Positions 45,213-55,186 are shown, counted from the first letter of the stretch. The stretch is DNA of 64,000 nucleotides from an uncultured Porphyromonadaceae bacterium (GCA_947178215.1 CAMWXJ010000002.1:87422-151421), one strand, 5' to 3'. A program made the numbers and translations. Notes: a model not told the origin generated them from the sequence alone.

Positions 45213-46273
45213 CACAGACTCTCCGACATATAGCGCTCGCCGACGGCGATGCACACGACACCCTCCTCCCTCTCACTTTCACACGCCCGGTGAGCGAGTT
45301 GCGAATAGGCATACTCACCATGGCCGAACGTCGCGCCGCCCTCGAGCCGGCGGTCTACTCCCCTCTCACCGTCGACTATCTGACCGAGAAATGGCCCGCC
45401 GACCCCGAAGCGACCGAGACCGCCGACGCCGCCGAGATTGCAGGCACAGACGACGGCACAGGTCGCCCGCTACGCATCACACGTCCGCACGACATCTTCA
45501 CACACTGCGGGGCAGCTCTCGACGTCGACTTCCCCCTCGTGACACATGGCCGTGAATCGCAGCCGCTCAGCCCCACCAACACCGTCATAGGCCCGCCCGA
45601 ACGCATATTTATCGAAGCTGGCGCTCGCGTGGAAGGAGCCATACTCTCCACCACGGGAGGCCCCATCTACATAGGCGCCGACGCGCAGATAGGAGAGGGA
45701 AGCTGCCTGCGGGGCCCCATATCAGTCGGGGCCAAGACTATTGTCAACATGGGCACCCGCATCTACGGCCCCACGGCGATAGGCCCGCAATGCCGTATAG
45801 GAGGCGAGCTCAACAATGTGGTGATTCAAGGCTACACCAACAAGGCCCACGACGGTTTTCTCGGCAACGCCGTGCTCGGCGAGTGGTGCAACCTCGGCGC
45901 CGGGTGCAACGCCTCCAACCTCAAAAACGACTACACCGAAGTCAAGCAGTGGAGCTATCCGCAGCGACGTTTTGCCAAGACAGGGCTGCTGCACTGCGGC
46001 CTCGTAATGGGCGACCACTCCAAAGCGGGCATCAACACTATGCTCAACACAGCCACCGTGACAGGCGTAGGCGTGAATATCCACGGCACCGGCTTCCCCC
46101 GCAACTTCGTGGCCTCATTCTCCGAAGGCTCCGCTTCGGGCTTCGAGACGGTGCCCTTCCGCAAGTTTATCGACACGGCACGCCGCGTCATGGCGCGCCG
46201 CGATGTGGAGCTCACCGAAGCCGACGAGCACATGCTCACCACCGTCTACGCCCTTACGGAGACCTACCGCTGA
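45209..46273 (+). CDS. GlmU-like putative sugar-nucleotide transferase with left-handed beta-helix
   Basis: A 354-residue cytosolic protein. Residues 1-110 are the reduced N-terminal domain of the Bacteroidales GlmU-related family (LLPLTFTRPVSELRIGILTM, then ITRPHDIFTHCGAALDVDFP). The rest is a hexapeptide beta-helix (GPIYIGADAQIGEGSCLRGP, GTRIYGPTAIGPQCRIGGEL, NLGAGCNASNLKNDYTEVK, GDHSKAGINTMLNTATVTGV). Members I remember are near 390 residues; here the stretch between about residues 50 and 85 is short and acidic, so part of the N-domain seems lost. Family substrate is uncertain (nucleotidyl or acetyl transfer to a sugar phosphate). Confidence 0.85.
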   Translation: MTQTLRHIALADGDAHDTLLPLTFTRPVSELRIGILTMAERRAALEPAVYSPLTVDYLTEKWPADPEATETADAAEIAGTDDGTGRPLRITRPHDIFTHCGAALDVDFPLVTHGRESQPLSPTNTVIGPPERIFIEAGARVEGAILSTTGGPIYIGADAQIGEGSCLRGPISVGAKTIVNMGTRIYGPTAIGPQCRIGGELNNVVIQGYTNKAHDGFLGNAVLGEWCNLGAGCNASNLKNDYTEVKQWSYPQRRFAKTGLLHCGLVMGDHSKAGINTMLNTATVTGVGVNIHGTGFPRNFVASFSEGSASGFETVPFRKFIDTARRVMARRDVELTEADEHMLTTVYALTETYR

Positions 46274-46348
46274 GTCGTCACTCGCCTCATCTTTTACCCT
46301 TATCGCCGCCACAGTAGCCGCCGGCGCACCAATATTAACGCGCCGGCC

Positions 46349-46379
46349 TTTGCCGTGTCGGTCAAAATGTCTACCTTTG
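46349..46379 (+). promoter_or_regulatory. metK promoter
   Basis: TTTG at 46349-46352, 19-base spacer, TACCTTTG at 46372-46379; start near 46386, leader about 50 bases. Confidence 0.65.
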
Positions 46380-46434
46380 CCCTCGTGGAAAAATTTGCTT
46401 GATTGCGACCACGCTAAAAAATGCTAAAACAACA

Positions 46435-47751
46435 ATGAATTACCTCTTTACATCCGAATCAGTATCTGAGGGGCATCCCGATAAGGTTGCCGACCAGATT
46501 TCCGACGCAATCCTCGATGCGTTCCTCGCCCACGACCCCGACTCGAAAGTAGCTTGCGAGACACTCGTCACCACCGGTCAGGTGGTCGTAGCCGGCGAAG
46601 TAAAATCCAAAGCTTACATCGACATTCCCAAGGTCGTGCGACAGGTCATCAGCGAGATAGGCTACGACCGAAGCGAACTCCAATTCGACGCGGCTTCCTG
46701 TGGCATCTTCTCGGCTATTCACGAGCAGAGCGACGACATCAACCGCGGCGTCGAACGCTCCGATCCCGCCGCTCAGGGCGCGGGCGACCAGGGCATGATG
46801 TTTGGCTATGCCACCGACGAGACCGACACTTTCATGCCGCTCCCCCTCTATCTCAGCCACCTCATCATGCATGAGCTCGCCGACATTCGTCGCGAGGGCC
46901 GCGAGATGACATGGGTCGACCCTCATGGCAACACCCGCACATACCTGCGCCCCGACTCCAAGAGCCAGGTGACGGTAGAATACGACGACAACAACCGTCC
47001 GGTAGCCGTGCGCACGATAGTAGTGTCGACACAGCACGACGAATTTATCACCCCCTCGGGCAATCTCACACAAGAGGAGGCCGACGCCGACATGCAGCGC
47101 GAGATAGCCGACGACGTGCGCAACATCCTCATACCCCGTGTCAAAAGCCGCCTCAAGCCCGAAGTGGCCGCGCTGATACCCGACGACGTGGAGCTGCTTG
47201 TCAACCCCACCGGCAAATTTGTTATCGGCGGCCCCCACGGCGACACCGGCCTCACCGGCCGCAAAATAATTGTCGACACTTACGGCGGACGCGGCGCACA
47301 TGGCGGCGGCGCGTTCTCGGGCAAAGACCCGTCGAAAGTCGACCGCTCGGCAGCCTACGCCGCCCGTCATATCGCCAAGAACATAGTAGCCGCCGGCCTG
47401 GCCCGCGAAGCCCTCGTGCAGATAGCCTACGCCATAGGCCGCGCCGAGCCCGTAAGCTTCTATGTCGACACCAAAGGCACATGCAGCGTGCCCGGCCTCA
47501 CCGACGGCGAGATTTCCGAGCGCCTGCTCCCCCTCTTCGACCTCCGTCCGGCCGCCATAGTGGAGCGTTTCAATCTCCGTACCCCTATCTACCGCGAGAC
47601 AGCCGCCTACGGCCACATGGGCCGCGAGCCCCGACGCATCACCAAGCATTTCACCTCGCGCTACGAGGGCCCGAAAGACCCCGAAGTAGAACTCTTCTCA
47701 TGGGAACGCCTCGACCGCGTCGACGACATACGCCGCGCCTTCGGTCTCTGA
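46435..47751 (+). CDS. metK: S-adenosylmethionine synthase
   Basis: A 438-residue enzyme making S-adenosylmethionine from methionine and ATP. ATG at 46435 is chosen because it opens the invariant [20 protein letters not shown]; the frame above it crosses the promoter. Marks: [58 protein letters not shown] and [16 protein letters not shown]. It is about 50 residues longer than the E. coli enzyme, in keeping with Bacteroidales MetK. Monocistronic, with a full promoter and a strong terminator. Confidence 0.97.
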   Translation: MNYLFTSESVSEGHPDKVADQISDAILDAFLAHDPDSKVACETLVTTGQVVVAGEVKSKAYIDIPKVVRQVISEIGYDRSELQFDAASCGIFSAIHEQSDDINRGVERSDPAAQGAGDQGMMFGYATDETDTFMPLPLYLSHLIMHELADIRREGREMTWVDPHGNTRTYLRPDSKSQVTVEYDDNNRPVAVRTIVVSTQHDEFITPSGNLTQEEADADMQREIADDVRNILIPRVKSRLKPEVAALIPDDVELLVNPTGKFVIGGPHGDTGLTGRKIIVDTYGGRGAHGGGAFSGKDPSKVDRSAAYAARHIAKNIVAAGLAREALVQIAYAIGRAEPVSFYVDTKGTCSVPGLTDGEISERLLPLFDLRPAAIVERFNLRTPIYRETAAYGHMGREPRRITKHFTSRYEGPKDPEVELFSWERLDRVDDIRRAFGL

Positions 47752-47774
47752 CACTCCCCTCACCTATCATATCA

Positions 47775-47831
47775 CGCCTTCGGGCGGGAAACAGACAGCA
47801 GCTGTCTGCCTCCCGCCCGAAGGCGTTTTTT
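47775..47831 (+). terminator. metK rho-independent terminator
   Basis: A perfect 15-bp stem (47775-47789 with 47811-47825) with an inner CAGACAG/CTGTCTG stem, followed by six T. Confidence 0.85.
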
Positions 47832-48069
47832 CATGCGCCGCGCCGACGTCGTAAGCGTTCAGATTATTTAAGGCTTTTTATCCTGAGAGGTTAAGCCTAA
47901 GAGGCGTGCCGGGTGTTTCACTAACAGAAAATGAAACGAGATTATCATAAACGATAGAAAATAAGCAAGAGTTGAAATCATGGCATAAGAGAGACTATTT
48001 TTCCCCTACTCCGGTGTTTGGCCGTGACGGTTAGGGCCGGGGCTCATAAATAAATAGTTGAAACGTGAG
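47832..48069. other. intergenic stretch without a recognisable gene
   Basis: Between the metK terminator and the ssb terminator. It is A/T-rich with small stems (AGGCTT...AAGCCT near 47870-47900; GGCC/CCGG near 48010-48045). No open frame, tRNA or known RNA family was recognised; a small RNA cannot be excluded. Confidence 0.4.
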
Positions 48070-48102
48070 AGGAGGAGACGCCGCAACGGTGGTGTCTCCT
48101 CC
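48070..48102 (-). terminator. hairpin terminator after ssb
   Basis: AGGAGGAGAC and GTCTCCTCCT pair perfectly, with further CC/GG pairing inside, 30 bases past the ssb stop. Confidence 0.65.
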
Positions 48103-48131
48103 TTTCATGATTAATTACGGGCGTGGGGCTG

Positions 48132-48479
48132 TCAGGGCTGCCCGGTGGCGGGGCGCGAGAGAATCTCGAATGTGTCGACAAGAATCTCCGTAACGGTGCG
48201 CTTTATAGCATTGCGGTCCTCCCAGGTGCGGGTGCGGAGCCGCCCCTCGATATATAGCTTTGTGCCGCGACGCACATATTTTTCGGCGGTCTCGGCATTG
48301 CGGCCGCGCATCACTATGTTGTGCCACTCCGTGCGCTCCGGTATTTCCAGCCCCTCGGCGTTGCGGTAGGCGCGCTCGGTGGTGGCAAGCGAGAACTCAG
48401 CCAGTGCCACGGTCTGCACATAGCGTATCCGCGGGTCCTGCCCCACATTGCCAAGCAATATTACTTTGTTTACACTCAT
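48132..48479 (-). CDS. ssb: single-stranded DNA-binding protein (short form)
   Basis: A 115-residue OB-fold protein: MSVNKVILLGNVGQDPRIRY, FSLATTERAYRN, RTEWHNIVMRGRNAETAEKY, RRGTKLYIEGRLRTRTWED, TVTEILVDTFEIL. The acidic C-terminal tip (DDDIPF-like) that recruits partner proteins is missing; the protein ends ILSRPATGQP. This suggests a secondary Ssb of the kind found beside or on mobile DNA, or a natural short form. It follows the macroglobulin-like gene by only 18 bases. Confidence 0.92.
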   Translation of the reverse strand: MSVNKVILLGNVGQDPRIRYVQTVALAEFSLATTERAYRNAEGLEIPERTEWHNIVMRGRNAETAEKYVRRGTKLYIEGRLRTRTWEDRNAIKRTVTEILVDTFEILSRPATGQP

Positions 48480-48497
48480 ATTGTGATGATAAGATTA

Positions 48498-51400
48498 TCA
48501 GGGTTTGACTTCGACCACCGTGCCGGCGGAGCGGGCCGTTATCTCGGGAGCGTACTGTGAGGACGCCGTGGCTATGCCCGACGCAAAGGAGCCGGCGTTG
48601 TTGACATACACGTCGTAGGTCAATATATAGGTGCCTTTGGGCATCGTGGTGATGAAAATGTCGGTCTGCGAATCGCGCGGCTCTATGTAGAAGCACACAC
48701 CCTCGCTCCACTGCATTGACGGAAGCTGGTCGACAGGCTCGAAGCATGCGGCGCGGGCGTCGGTAATAGCTACATAATTGAGGTTGCGCCCTACCTTGAC
48801 CGTAAGACGCACGGTGACTTTGCCGCCTGTGGCGAGCGAGTCGGCGATTATCTCCTTGCTAATGGAGAGGTCGGCCGAGCCCGACGCCTCGACGCTGCGG
48901 AGCGGTTGAACAGCCCGACGCATCACCGCGCCCCAGGCGGGCGTGTCGCCGGGCTTGCTTATGTCGATGGTTACAGCCTTGCCGGCGTTGACATCGAGCG
49001 GCATACGGAAGTAGCCGAGACGGCGGTCTGTGGCGGTCACTGCCAGACTCTTGCCGTCGGCCTTGACCTGCGCACCACCGGCCGGTACGAGCCACGACTG
49101 CGACGATGCGAGAATAGCCGCCACAACATCGGTTGCCGCGGCGGAGCGGCCCCAGTCGGTAGCCTGTTTCTGCACCACGAGCCAATGACGCAGACCGTCG
49201 ATCTCGGCGCACCCCGGCTCAACCGTGGCGAAAGCACGGAGGGCGTCGGCGGTGTAGGTCAAGTAGCCGACGGCGCTGTTTTGGAGCGAGGGGAAGTATG
49301 TACCCTTGTCGGGCGTCGTCACCATGAACTCACGCATCGAGGCGAGTATGTCGGCTGCCACGGCCTTGCTGCCGCGCCTCCACAGCATCATCGCGGCCTC
49401 GGGTTTGGCGGCGAGAGCGTAGCTCTTCCATTCCTTGATTACCGACTGCGTGGCGCGCCCCATGATAGCCTCCACCTGAGCCGACGCCTTGATGTCGGGG
49501 AAACATGAGCGGAGAGCTGTAAAAGCGACCATGACCGCCTTGGGGTCGCGCTTCGCGGCCTTGACGGCCTCGGCGTCAATGAAGCCTACGGCACGGCGAG
49601 TCATCTCGGCTACCCGCTCGTCACCGGGGACGAAGCCGTAGTCCGACAGCGTGGCAAGCGTCGACAGCACGCGGTAAGTAACCCATTCCGACGGCTCATC
49701 GGTCTGCGCTATCCACTTCCAGCCGCCCGAAGCTGCTTCGAGCTTGACGAGGGTGGCGACAGATCCGTTGATAGCGGCGCGTACGCGCTCTTTGTCAAAG
49801 AGCAGGGCGAGACGCTGCATGCGCTCCGTCTCGCTGCGTGCATCCATGACCCACGGCGTAGCACTGAGCAACATCGTTTTTAGGTCGGCATTGCGTTCCA
49901 GCATCGAGGTGAGGGCTTCCGACGAAGCTCCGCGCGATGTCCACTCGCTTAGCGCGTCGGCAATAGCGGGATAACGCTTTACGAGCCCATCGGCTACTGC
50001 CGCCGAGAAAAGGGCGTCGGCGGCCTGCGTGGCCGTGACGGCATCAGTGACAGCAAGCCCCGGGAGAGCCGTAACAACATACCACACCGGATTTTCGCAA
50101 AATTCAAGCGTAGTGACGACATCGGTGGCATCAGGGGCGCCCGGCATCACAATCTCGGACTCATGGGTGTCAGGACCCATATAGAACGGCTCGGAGTCGA
50201 CCACGGGGGTCGAGGCCGGGAGTATCGGTATAATCAGCTGTTCGCCGTCGCTGTAAAGGTCGGTGTATGCTCTTGCCCTGAGGCCGAGCATGGTGAGGCC
50301 GGCTTTCGCTTCGGCCTCGACAGGCACAATGGCCGTGGACCGTGGCCCGAGAGAGAGATGCTTGCCCGCCTTGCCCACGGTGACGCCGGTAGAGGGCTCG
50401 AAAAGCTCTATCTCGGCACTTAGATCAATCACAGAGTCGGTGGAGTTCATCACCGACGTTAGAATCACCGCGTGGTCACCCTCGCGAAGGAAGCGCGGAG
50501 CGTTGGGATTGACCATTACCGGCTTCTGCGACAGAATGGAGGCATCAATCGAGGCGTTGCGCATATCCTCCGTGAAAGCCAGAGCTTGAAACGCCCATGT
50601 GGCGTTGGCATCAGGAGCTGTGAATGCGACTTCGAGAGAGCCGTCGGGTGCGGTTACGAGCATCGGACGGAAAAGCGCGAGCGGGGTCTCGGCGTCACGC
50701 CACGCCACTTCGGGAGTCGCGGCCTCCCCTGCTCCGTTGCCGCCGTCGAGCTCTGAAGCCCCCGCGGCGGCAGTGGCATTGTCGGCGCTTTCCTCCATCA
50801 CCGCCTCGTCGCTCTCAACCATGGCCTCGTCGACCACATCCGCCGATTTCATCATCGGAGCCGCAGTAAGCTTCATAGACATCGAAGAGACGCGCTGCAT
50901 ACGTACATTGGCAACTCCGGCGGTACGGAATGACTGCGGCGCAAAGGTCTGACCGTAAAGCTGGAAGCACGGCAGAGACACGACTGTCTCTTTGAGCATG
51001 CGAAGAGACGCGGAGAGATATACACTGTTGTCACCGCCGGTACCGGGGCTGACAATGCGATAGTACATACGCGAGGGGGAGCGCAGACCGAAGTCCCACC
51101 CGCCAGGGGTGAGAGCATCGAGCGCCTTGTTGTATATGTCAAGCATCACGGCGCTCCGCACAGGCTTGCCCCACGCGTCGACAACGCTGAATCTGATACG
51201 CTCGGTTGAACCGGGAGTAATACGGTCGCGCAACGCCTCGACATGTAGCTTGAGCCCGCGCGGGTCAACGGCCGGAACTACGGTCACTTCGCGTTCCATG
51301 GAGCTGTAATCGCCGGCGGCCATGAAAGACACCGTGAGCCGGTCGCTCCCGTCGGGGAGCGCCGGGGCGGCTATGCGGTGCAGCCCGGCCGGAAGCTCCA

Positions 51401-54068
51401 GCCACTCGCGGCTTATGATTCTGTCGCGGTCATATACGGTTTGGAGCACCCACATAGCGGGGCGCGAGGTACCGAGAAGTATGTCGGCGCCGGCATTGAC
51501 GCGTGTCGCCGGAATCCAAATGAGTTCGGCCGACGGCGAACGGTCAATTGCTGGGTTGTAGAGCGCAACGGAGCGACACACTGCGGTATCGCCGTCGATA
51601 ACAAACCGCACGGCGTACATGCCGGGCTCTACGGCCCGCCAGTCTACCTCCGGGTTGTCGCTCATAAAGTTGCCGGAAGCGATAGCCACGCCCTCGGTAC
51701 TGTCGTGGTGGAGCAACGCCCAGTCGACTCTGACACCGCTTTGCTGCTCGCCGGCAGTGTTGACCACGCGCACCGGAAGCGTCACGGCTTCGGCTACATT
51801 ATAACTCGACGCAAGCGCGGCTTCTATCCTCACGGCCGGCCCGAGCGTGAACACTATCGACGCGGCCTGGCTCTCGCCCGCCGCAGAGGCGACAGTGACC
51901 TGCGCGCGGAACCACGCGCTTCGCGGCGCCTTGGCCAGACCGGAGGCTGGAATCTCGACGCTGAAATCACCTTGTACGTCGGTCGTGCCGATAAGCGTGA
52001 GCGGCTCGAAGTCGCCCCTGTAAGGCATCCACGGGCGCCACATCATCTCCGCGTTAACCTTGACAGTGACTTCGGCACCGGCCACGGGCATCCCGGAATA
52101 TGTGACGGCGCTGCCGCGGAGTGTCACCGCACCCTTGACGGGAGTATCGGTGGCGGCATCGGTTACTTTTACCTCGAATGTGGGCAGTTTGTAGTCCGAC
52201 ACCATGAAGTCTGTCGAAGCGTTGAGGCTGCCGCGTCCAGGGTTGAGGTCGGCGACATAAATGCTATAATAGCCGTTGAGACGCCCGTCATCGGGCAGCG
52301 CGAACGAACCGGAGATGCGTCCGAAGTCGTCGGTCACGAGCTTCATCGTATCGACTACCTGGCCGTTGGCGTCGCGAAGGGTGGCACGCAGCGTGCGCCC
52401 GCTCTCGGCGCGATAGTCGATCCCTGCGAGCGAATAGGCCACGGCGGCAAACTGCACGGTGTCGCCGGGATGAAAGAGCGCCAAATCGGTATATACCTGC
52501 GCATAACGGCTGCGCAAAGTGTCGGGAGTCTGGCGGCTGCGCCACAGATAGCGCGCCGGTGCGTAGCGGTCGGCGCCCTTTACGGCATAGACGTTCATGC
52601 TGTTGCCGTTGGAGTCAAGCGCAAGGAAGCCGTCGGCATCGGTCGTGCCGAGCTTGCGCTGCGTGTTCCTGTCGCCAAGACTGAAGAGCGACACGCCGTC
52701 CGCAGGCCTGCCGGTAAGCGGACTCACGACCACGGCGGTCATATCTCCTCCGAAAGCAAGGGCGCCTACGGCGAGATCAGTGGCACGGGTCACGGGATAA
52801 TTGCCTACGCTTCGCAGGCCCGGAGCTTCGGTCACTGCGATATAGACGCCCGGCTCGGCAATGGCGAAGCTGTCGGCTACTTCGGCGCGGAAAGGCGGGG
52901 TGCCCGCATGACGCAACGTCGTTGAGGCGATGCGTCGGGCCGTGGCGGGAATACCGCTCTTAGGCACGTTGTAATAGCTGTCGTAGCGGTCGATATCCGC
53001 GTTGTCGGGAAGGCGGTAGAGTGTCACCGTAAGTTCCGACAGGTTGTATATCTCGGCGCTGAAACGCATACGGTCGCCCGGAGTAACAATCTCCGGCACG
53101 CTTACCGAAGCCCTCGGCTCGACGAGGCGAGCCGATATGTTTTTGAGCGAGTTGATGCGCACATAGTTCGGGAAACGGGCGATATAGCTGTCGACAAGAC
53201 CTTTGAGCTGACTCGCGCGCGAGATGTCGTTGTAGTCGATAAGCGCACCAAGTGTTATCAGCGCCTCGCCGCTGTAAGGCGACTCTGCATGGCTCTTGTA
53301 GAGATCGACAAGGCGCAGAAACGTGCTGTCGAGATTGGGCGAGCCTGCGGTGATGTCGCTTATCGCAAGCAGCATATATGGCGCGGGGCGGTTGGCGTCG
53401 AGGCGCAGCATCGTGGCGCGGTAGTCGGCGGTAAGAGCAGTGGCCTGAGGATTGCGGAAATCGCCAAGCAGCTCTATCGCCGTGCCGCCGACAAAATCGA
53501 GCAGCGATGGATAGAACGTGTAGGTCACCGGAGCCTCAGCCGACGTCACGGCAAGTATAGGGTCGTAGTCGCGGAGAGGTGTGCCATAGAGTGCGTCGGG
53601 ATTGGACATTGCCGCATTGAGCAACTCTGCCACGCGAGCCATGAACTGGCCGGAGCTCCACTCGGTGTAGTCATCGGGAATCGGAGTGCCTGCCACCGGC
53701 TCCGGGCGGCTGTCGATGCTCCACTGCATCGAGCCGTAGTAAGCCGCATATATCTCGGCACGTATCAGACTGACGACGGCACGCGGAGCCGGGCGCGTCA
53801 TAAGCCTCTCTATCGAGTCGAGGCGCGCCAGCGACTCGGGCATACGGTCAGAGTCAATGGCGTTTTGGGCGAGTGTGAGATTGAGCGCGGCGCGTATGGC
53901 GGCTACATCGTCGCCGCTTTTCAGCGCCTTGTCAAGCCGAGCTGCCGCATCCTTGCTCACCGTCTCGGGAAAAGCGAAGTCGGGACGTCGTGGTGCGGCG
54001 GCATCAAGCGACATAAATGAAGTCATGAATAGTGTTATAAGGATTAGAATCAATCGCGGTGTGGTCAT
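48498..54068 (-). CDS. alpha-2-macroglobulin-like protein, no thioester motif
   Basis: A 1856-residue exported protein; start at 54068 (MTTPRLILILITLFMTSFMS, signal peptidase I type). Helical N-terminal part, then macroglobulin domains including MG2 (about 525-600: FHPGDTVQFAAVAYSLAGID, DDFGRISGSFALPDDGRLNG), an Ala/Glu-rich linker near 1075-1110, the A2M domain (about 1120-1180: ATWAFQALAFTEDMRN, PRFLREGDHAVILTSVMNST), and a helical TED-like domain from about 1320. The thioester signature (CxEQ) is absent: LEFCENPVWYVVTALPGLA stands near its place. Bacteroidales members of this branch are usually of this kind; a periplasmic or surface protease trap or scaffold is the general view, not shown here. 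Upstream terminator, downstream ssb. Confidence 0.88.
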   Translation of the reverse strand: MTTPRLILILITLFMTSFMSLDAAAPRRPDFAFPETVSKDAAARLDKALKSGDDVAAIRAALNLTLAQNAIDSDRMPESLARLDSIERLMTRPAPRAVVSLIRAEIYAAYYGSMQWSIDSRPEPVAGTPIPDDYTEWSSGQFMARVAELLNAAMSNPDALYGTPLRDYDPILAVTSAEAPVTYTFYPSLLDFVGGTAIELLGDFRNPQATALTADYRATMLRLDANRPAPYMLLAISDITAGSPNLDSTFLRLVDLYKSHAESPYSGEALITLGALIDYNDISRASQLKGLVDSYIARFPNYVRINSLKNISARLVEPRASVSVPEIVTPGDRMRFSAEIYNLSELTVTLYRLPDNADIDRYDSYYNVPKSGIPATARRIASTTLRHAGTPPFRAEVADSFAIAEPGVYIAVTEAPGLRSVGNYPVTRATDLAVGALAFGGDMTAVVVSPLTGRPADGVSLFSLGDRNTQRKLGTTDADGFLALDSNGNSMNVYAVKGADRYAPARYLWRSRQTPDTLRSRYAQVYTDLALFHPGDTVQFAAVAYSLAGIDYRAESGRTLRATLRDANGQVVDTMKLVTDDFGRISGSFALPDDGRLNGYYSIYVADLNPGRGSLNASTDFMVSDYKLPTFEVKVTDAATDTPVKGAVTLRGSAVTYSGMPVAGAEVTVKVNAEMMWRPWMPYRGDFEPLTLIGTTDVQGDFSVEIPASGLAKAPRSAWFRAQVTVASAAGESQAASIVFTLGPAVRIEAALASSYNVAEAVTLPVRVVNTAGEQQSGVRVDWALLHHDSTEGVAIASGNFMSDNPEVDWRAVEPGMYAVRFVIDGDTAVCRSVALYNPAIDRSPSAELIWIPATRVNAGADILLGTSRPAMWVLQTVYDRDRIISREWLELPAGLHRIAAPALPDGSDRLTVSFMAAGDYSSMEREVTVVPAVDPRGLKLHVEALRDRITPGSTERIRFSVVDAWGKPVRSAVMLDIYNKALDALTPGGWDFGLRSPSRMYYRIVSPGTGGDNSVYLSASLRMLKETVVSLPCFQLYGQTFAPQSFRTAGVANVRMQRVSSMSMKLTAAPMMKSADVVDEAMVESDEAVMEESADNATAAAGASELDGGNGAGEAATPEVAWRDAETPLALFRPMLVTAPDGSLEVAFTAPDANATWAFQALAFTEDMRNASIDASILSQKPVMVNPNAPRFLREGDHAVILTSVMNSTDSVIDLSAEIELFEPSTGVTVGKAGKHLSLGPRSTAIVPVEAEAKAGLTMLGLRARAYTDLYSDGEQLIIPILPASTPVVDSEPFYMGPDTHESEIVMPGAPDATDVVTTLEFCENPVWYVVTALPGLAVTDAVTATQAADALFSAAVADGLVKRYPAIADALSEWTSRGASSEALTSMLERNADLKTMLLSATPWVMDARSETERMQRLALLFDKERVRAAINGSVATLVKLEAASGGWKWIAQTDEPSEWVTYRVLSTLATLSDYGFVPGDERVAEMTRRAVGFIDAEAVKAAKRDPKAVMVAFTALRSCFPDIKASAQVEAIMGRATQSVIKEWKSYALAAKPEAAMMLWRRGSKAVAADILASMREFMVTTPDKGTYFPSLQNSAVGYLTYTADALRAFATVEPGCAEIDGLRHWLVVQKQATDWGRSAAATDVVAAILASSQSWLVPAGGAQVKADGKSLAVTATDRRLGYFRMPLDVNAGKAVTIDISKPGDTPAWGAVMRRAVQPLRSVEASGSADLSISKEIIADSLATGGKVTVRLTVKVGRNLNYVAITDARAACFEPVDQLPSMQWSEGVCFYIEPRDSQTDIFITTMPKGTYILTYDVYVNNAGSFASGIATASSQYAPEITARSAGTVVEVKP

Positions 54069-54104
54069 AGTCGAAGCGTGAGGTTTAAGTGATAAAAAAA
54101 CACT

Positions 54105-54144
54105 CGGAGGCTTTCGACAAACGTAAGGATGTCGGAAGCCTCCG
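54105..54144 (-). terminator. rho-independent terminator of the sigma/Spy run
   Basis: CGGAGGCTTTCGACA pairs with TGTCGGAAGCCTCCG (one wobble) around a 10-base loop; on the minus strand it is followed by GTGTTTTTTT. It ends transcription from the gene at 54187 before the macroglobulin-like gene. Confidence 0.8.
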
Positions 54145-54186
54145 GTTATATATATAGGTGGAGCCGATTCTCGTAAAAACCGACTG

Positions 54187-54714
54187 CTACTTGGCTGCTT
54201 TGCGGTTGGCTCCCTTCTGGCGGTCGTCGCGCTTGTCGCGGGTGGCCTTGCCACGAGTAACCTGCATGAGCTTGCGGTCAAACTTGCGCTCTGCCGAATC
54301 GAGTTTGAAAAGCTGCTTCTTGGAGAGTATGTGGCCGAACTTCTTGTAGTAGCTATGGATTATCTGAGCTTCACGGGTGCGAAATTCGAGATAGGCTTTT
54401 GTGGCGCGTTCGTAGTCAGCGTCAGTGGCGGCGTCGCCTTTGGCCCTAACCTCCTGTTCCTGCTTGCGGACGTCTTTCGACGCCTCAAACACCTCACTGC
54501 GCATCTTATTATAGACAGGGAGGAAGTCGGCCTTCTGCTTGTCGGTAAGCAAGAGCTCTTTGGCTATGAAATCGTTCTGATGTTGTTGCATCTCCTGCAT
54601 CCATTTGGCGCGGTCGGCGTCAGATGTGTTCTTGTCGGGATAAGTTCCCCACACATTGGTAGCGCCGCCCACCAGGGCCACAAGCATGAGAGCGAGAGTA
54701 ATGATGTGTCGCAT
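54187..54714 (-). CDS. Spy/CpxP-like periplasmic helical protein
   Basis: A 175-residue exported protein: signal MRHIITLALMLVALVGGATNV, then all-helical and highly charged. FIAKELLLTDKQKADFLPVYNK matches the LTxxQ region of Spy/CpxP-like chaperones and is followed by long Glu/Lys/Arg helices (RKQEQEVRAKGDAATDADYE) and a second motif GHILSKKQLFKLDSAERKFD (LSxxQ form). The C-terminus is very basic (RDKRDDRQKGANRKAAK). Last gene of an operon with an ECF sigma factor and a small membrane protein, an arrangement typical of envelope-stress modules. Confidence 0.82.
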   Translation of the reverse strand: MRHIITLALMLVALVGGATNVWGTYPDKNTSDADRAKWMQEMQQHQNDFIAKELLLTDKQKADFLPVYNKMRSEVFEASKDVRKQEQEVRAKGDAATDADYERATKAYLEFRTREAQIIHSYYKKFGHILSKKQLFKLDSAERKFDRKLMQVTRGKATRDKRDDRQKGANRKAAK

Positions 54715-54748
54715 CGCTTAATGATGACTGTAATGGTTGGTTTCTTGA

Positions 54749-55186
54749 TTAATAAGTCAGGCTCATGGGATCGAAGCCCGAAGCGTAAAGGTCATCGTAT
54801 AGGTCGGCGCGGTCGAAGTTGTCCACCGCATAATCATCGTAGACCGATGCGCCGTCCTGAACGAGCGCGGCGATAGTGGGGCCGCTGTCGGGTGAAGCGA
54901 CGGGCAGATCGCCGCCGGTGCCGACGAGTGTCGACACGTTGAGCATAAGCCAAATGCCGGCAAACATTGCCGCCATATATACATAGGGCCTAACCTTTTG
55001 CCAGAGCGAGCGCGACGGCATTACATGGGTCTCGTCGTTGTCGGCCGATACCTTTTCCCACGGCTGTTCGGGCAGCGACTCTTTCATGCGGGCCGCGAAC
55101 TGCTCGAAATAGCCCTCGGGAACGGTCATGCCGTCGTCGTGGCCTGCCCGGTCGAGTATTGAGGGAGTTTTATTGCTGTCGGTCAT
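54749..55186 (-). CDS. small single-pass membrane protein, probable anti-sigma partner
   Basis: A 145-residue protein. The N-terminal cytosolic part carries VPEGYFEQFAARMKESLPEQ, a signature often seen in the gene after ECF sigma factors in Bacteroidales, then one membrane helix (YVYMAAMFAGIWLMLNVSTL, about 68-87) and an acidic periplasmic tail with DDLYASGFDPMSLTY. No zinc-type anti-sigma motif was found. Position, 55 bases after the sigma gene and 34 bases before the Spy-like gene, is the main argument for an anti-sigma or regulatory role. Confidence 0.65.
   Translation of the reverse strand: MTDSNKTPSILDRAGHDDGMTVPEGYFEQFAARMKESLPEQPWEKVSADNDETHVMPSRSLWQKVRPYVYMAAMFAGIWLMLNVSTLVGTGGDLPVASPDSGPTIAALVQDGASVYDDYAVDNFDRADLYDDLYASGFDPMSLTY

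Noticed and set aside
47832..48069. tRNA or known structured RNA
   Set aside because: No cloverleaf with conserved TTC arm could be drawn; only small isolated stems.
53289..54020. 243-codon plus-strand frame, and the 515-codon one at 51378-52925
   Set aside because: Both are antisense to the macroglobulin-like gene and carry no recognisable domain.
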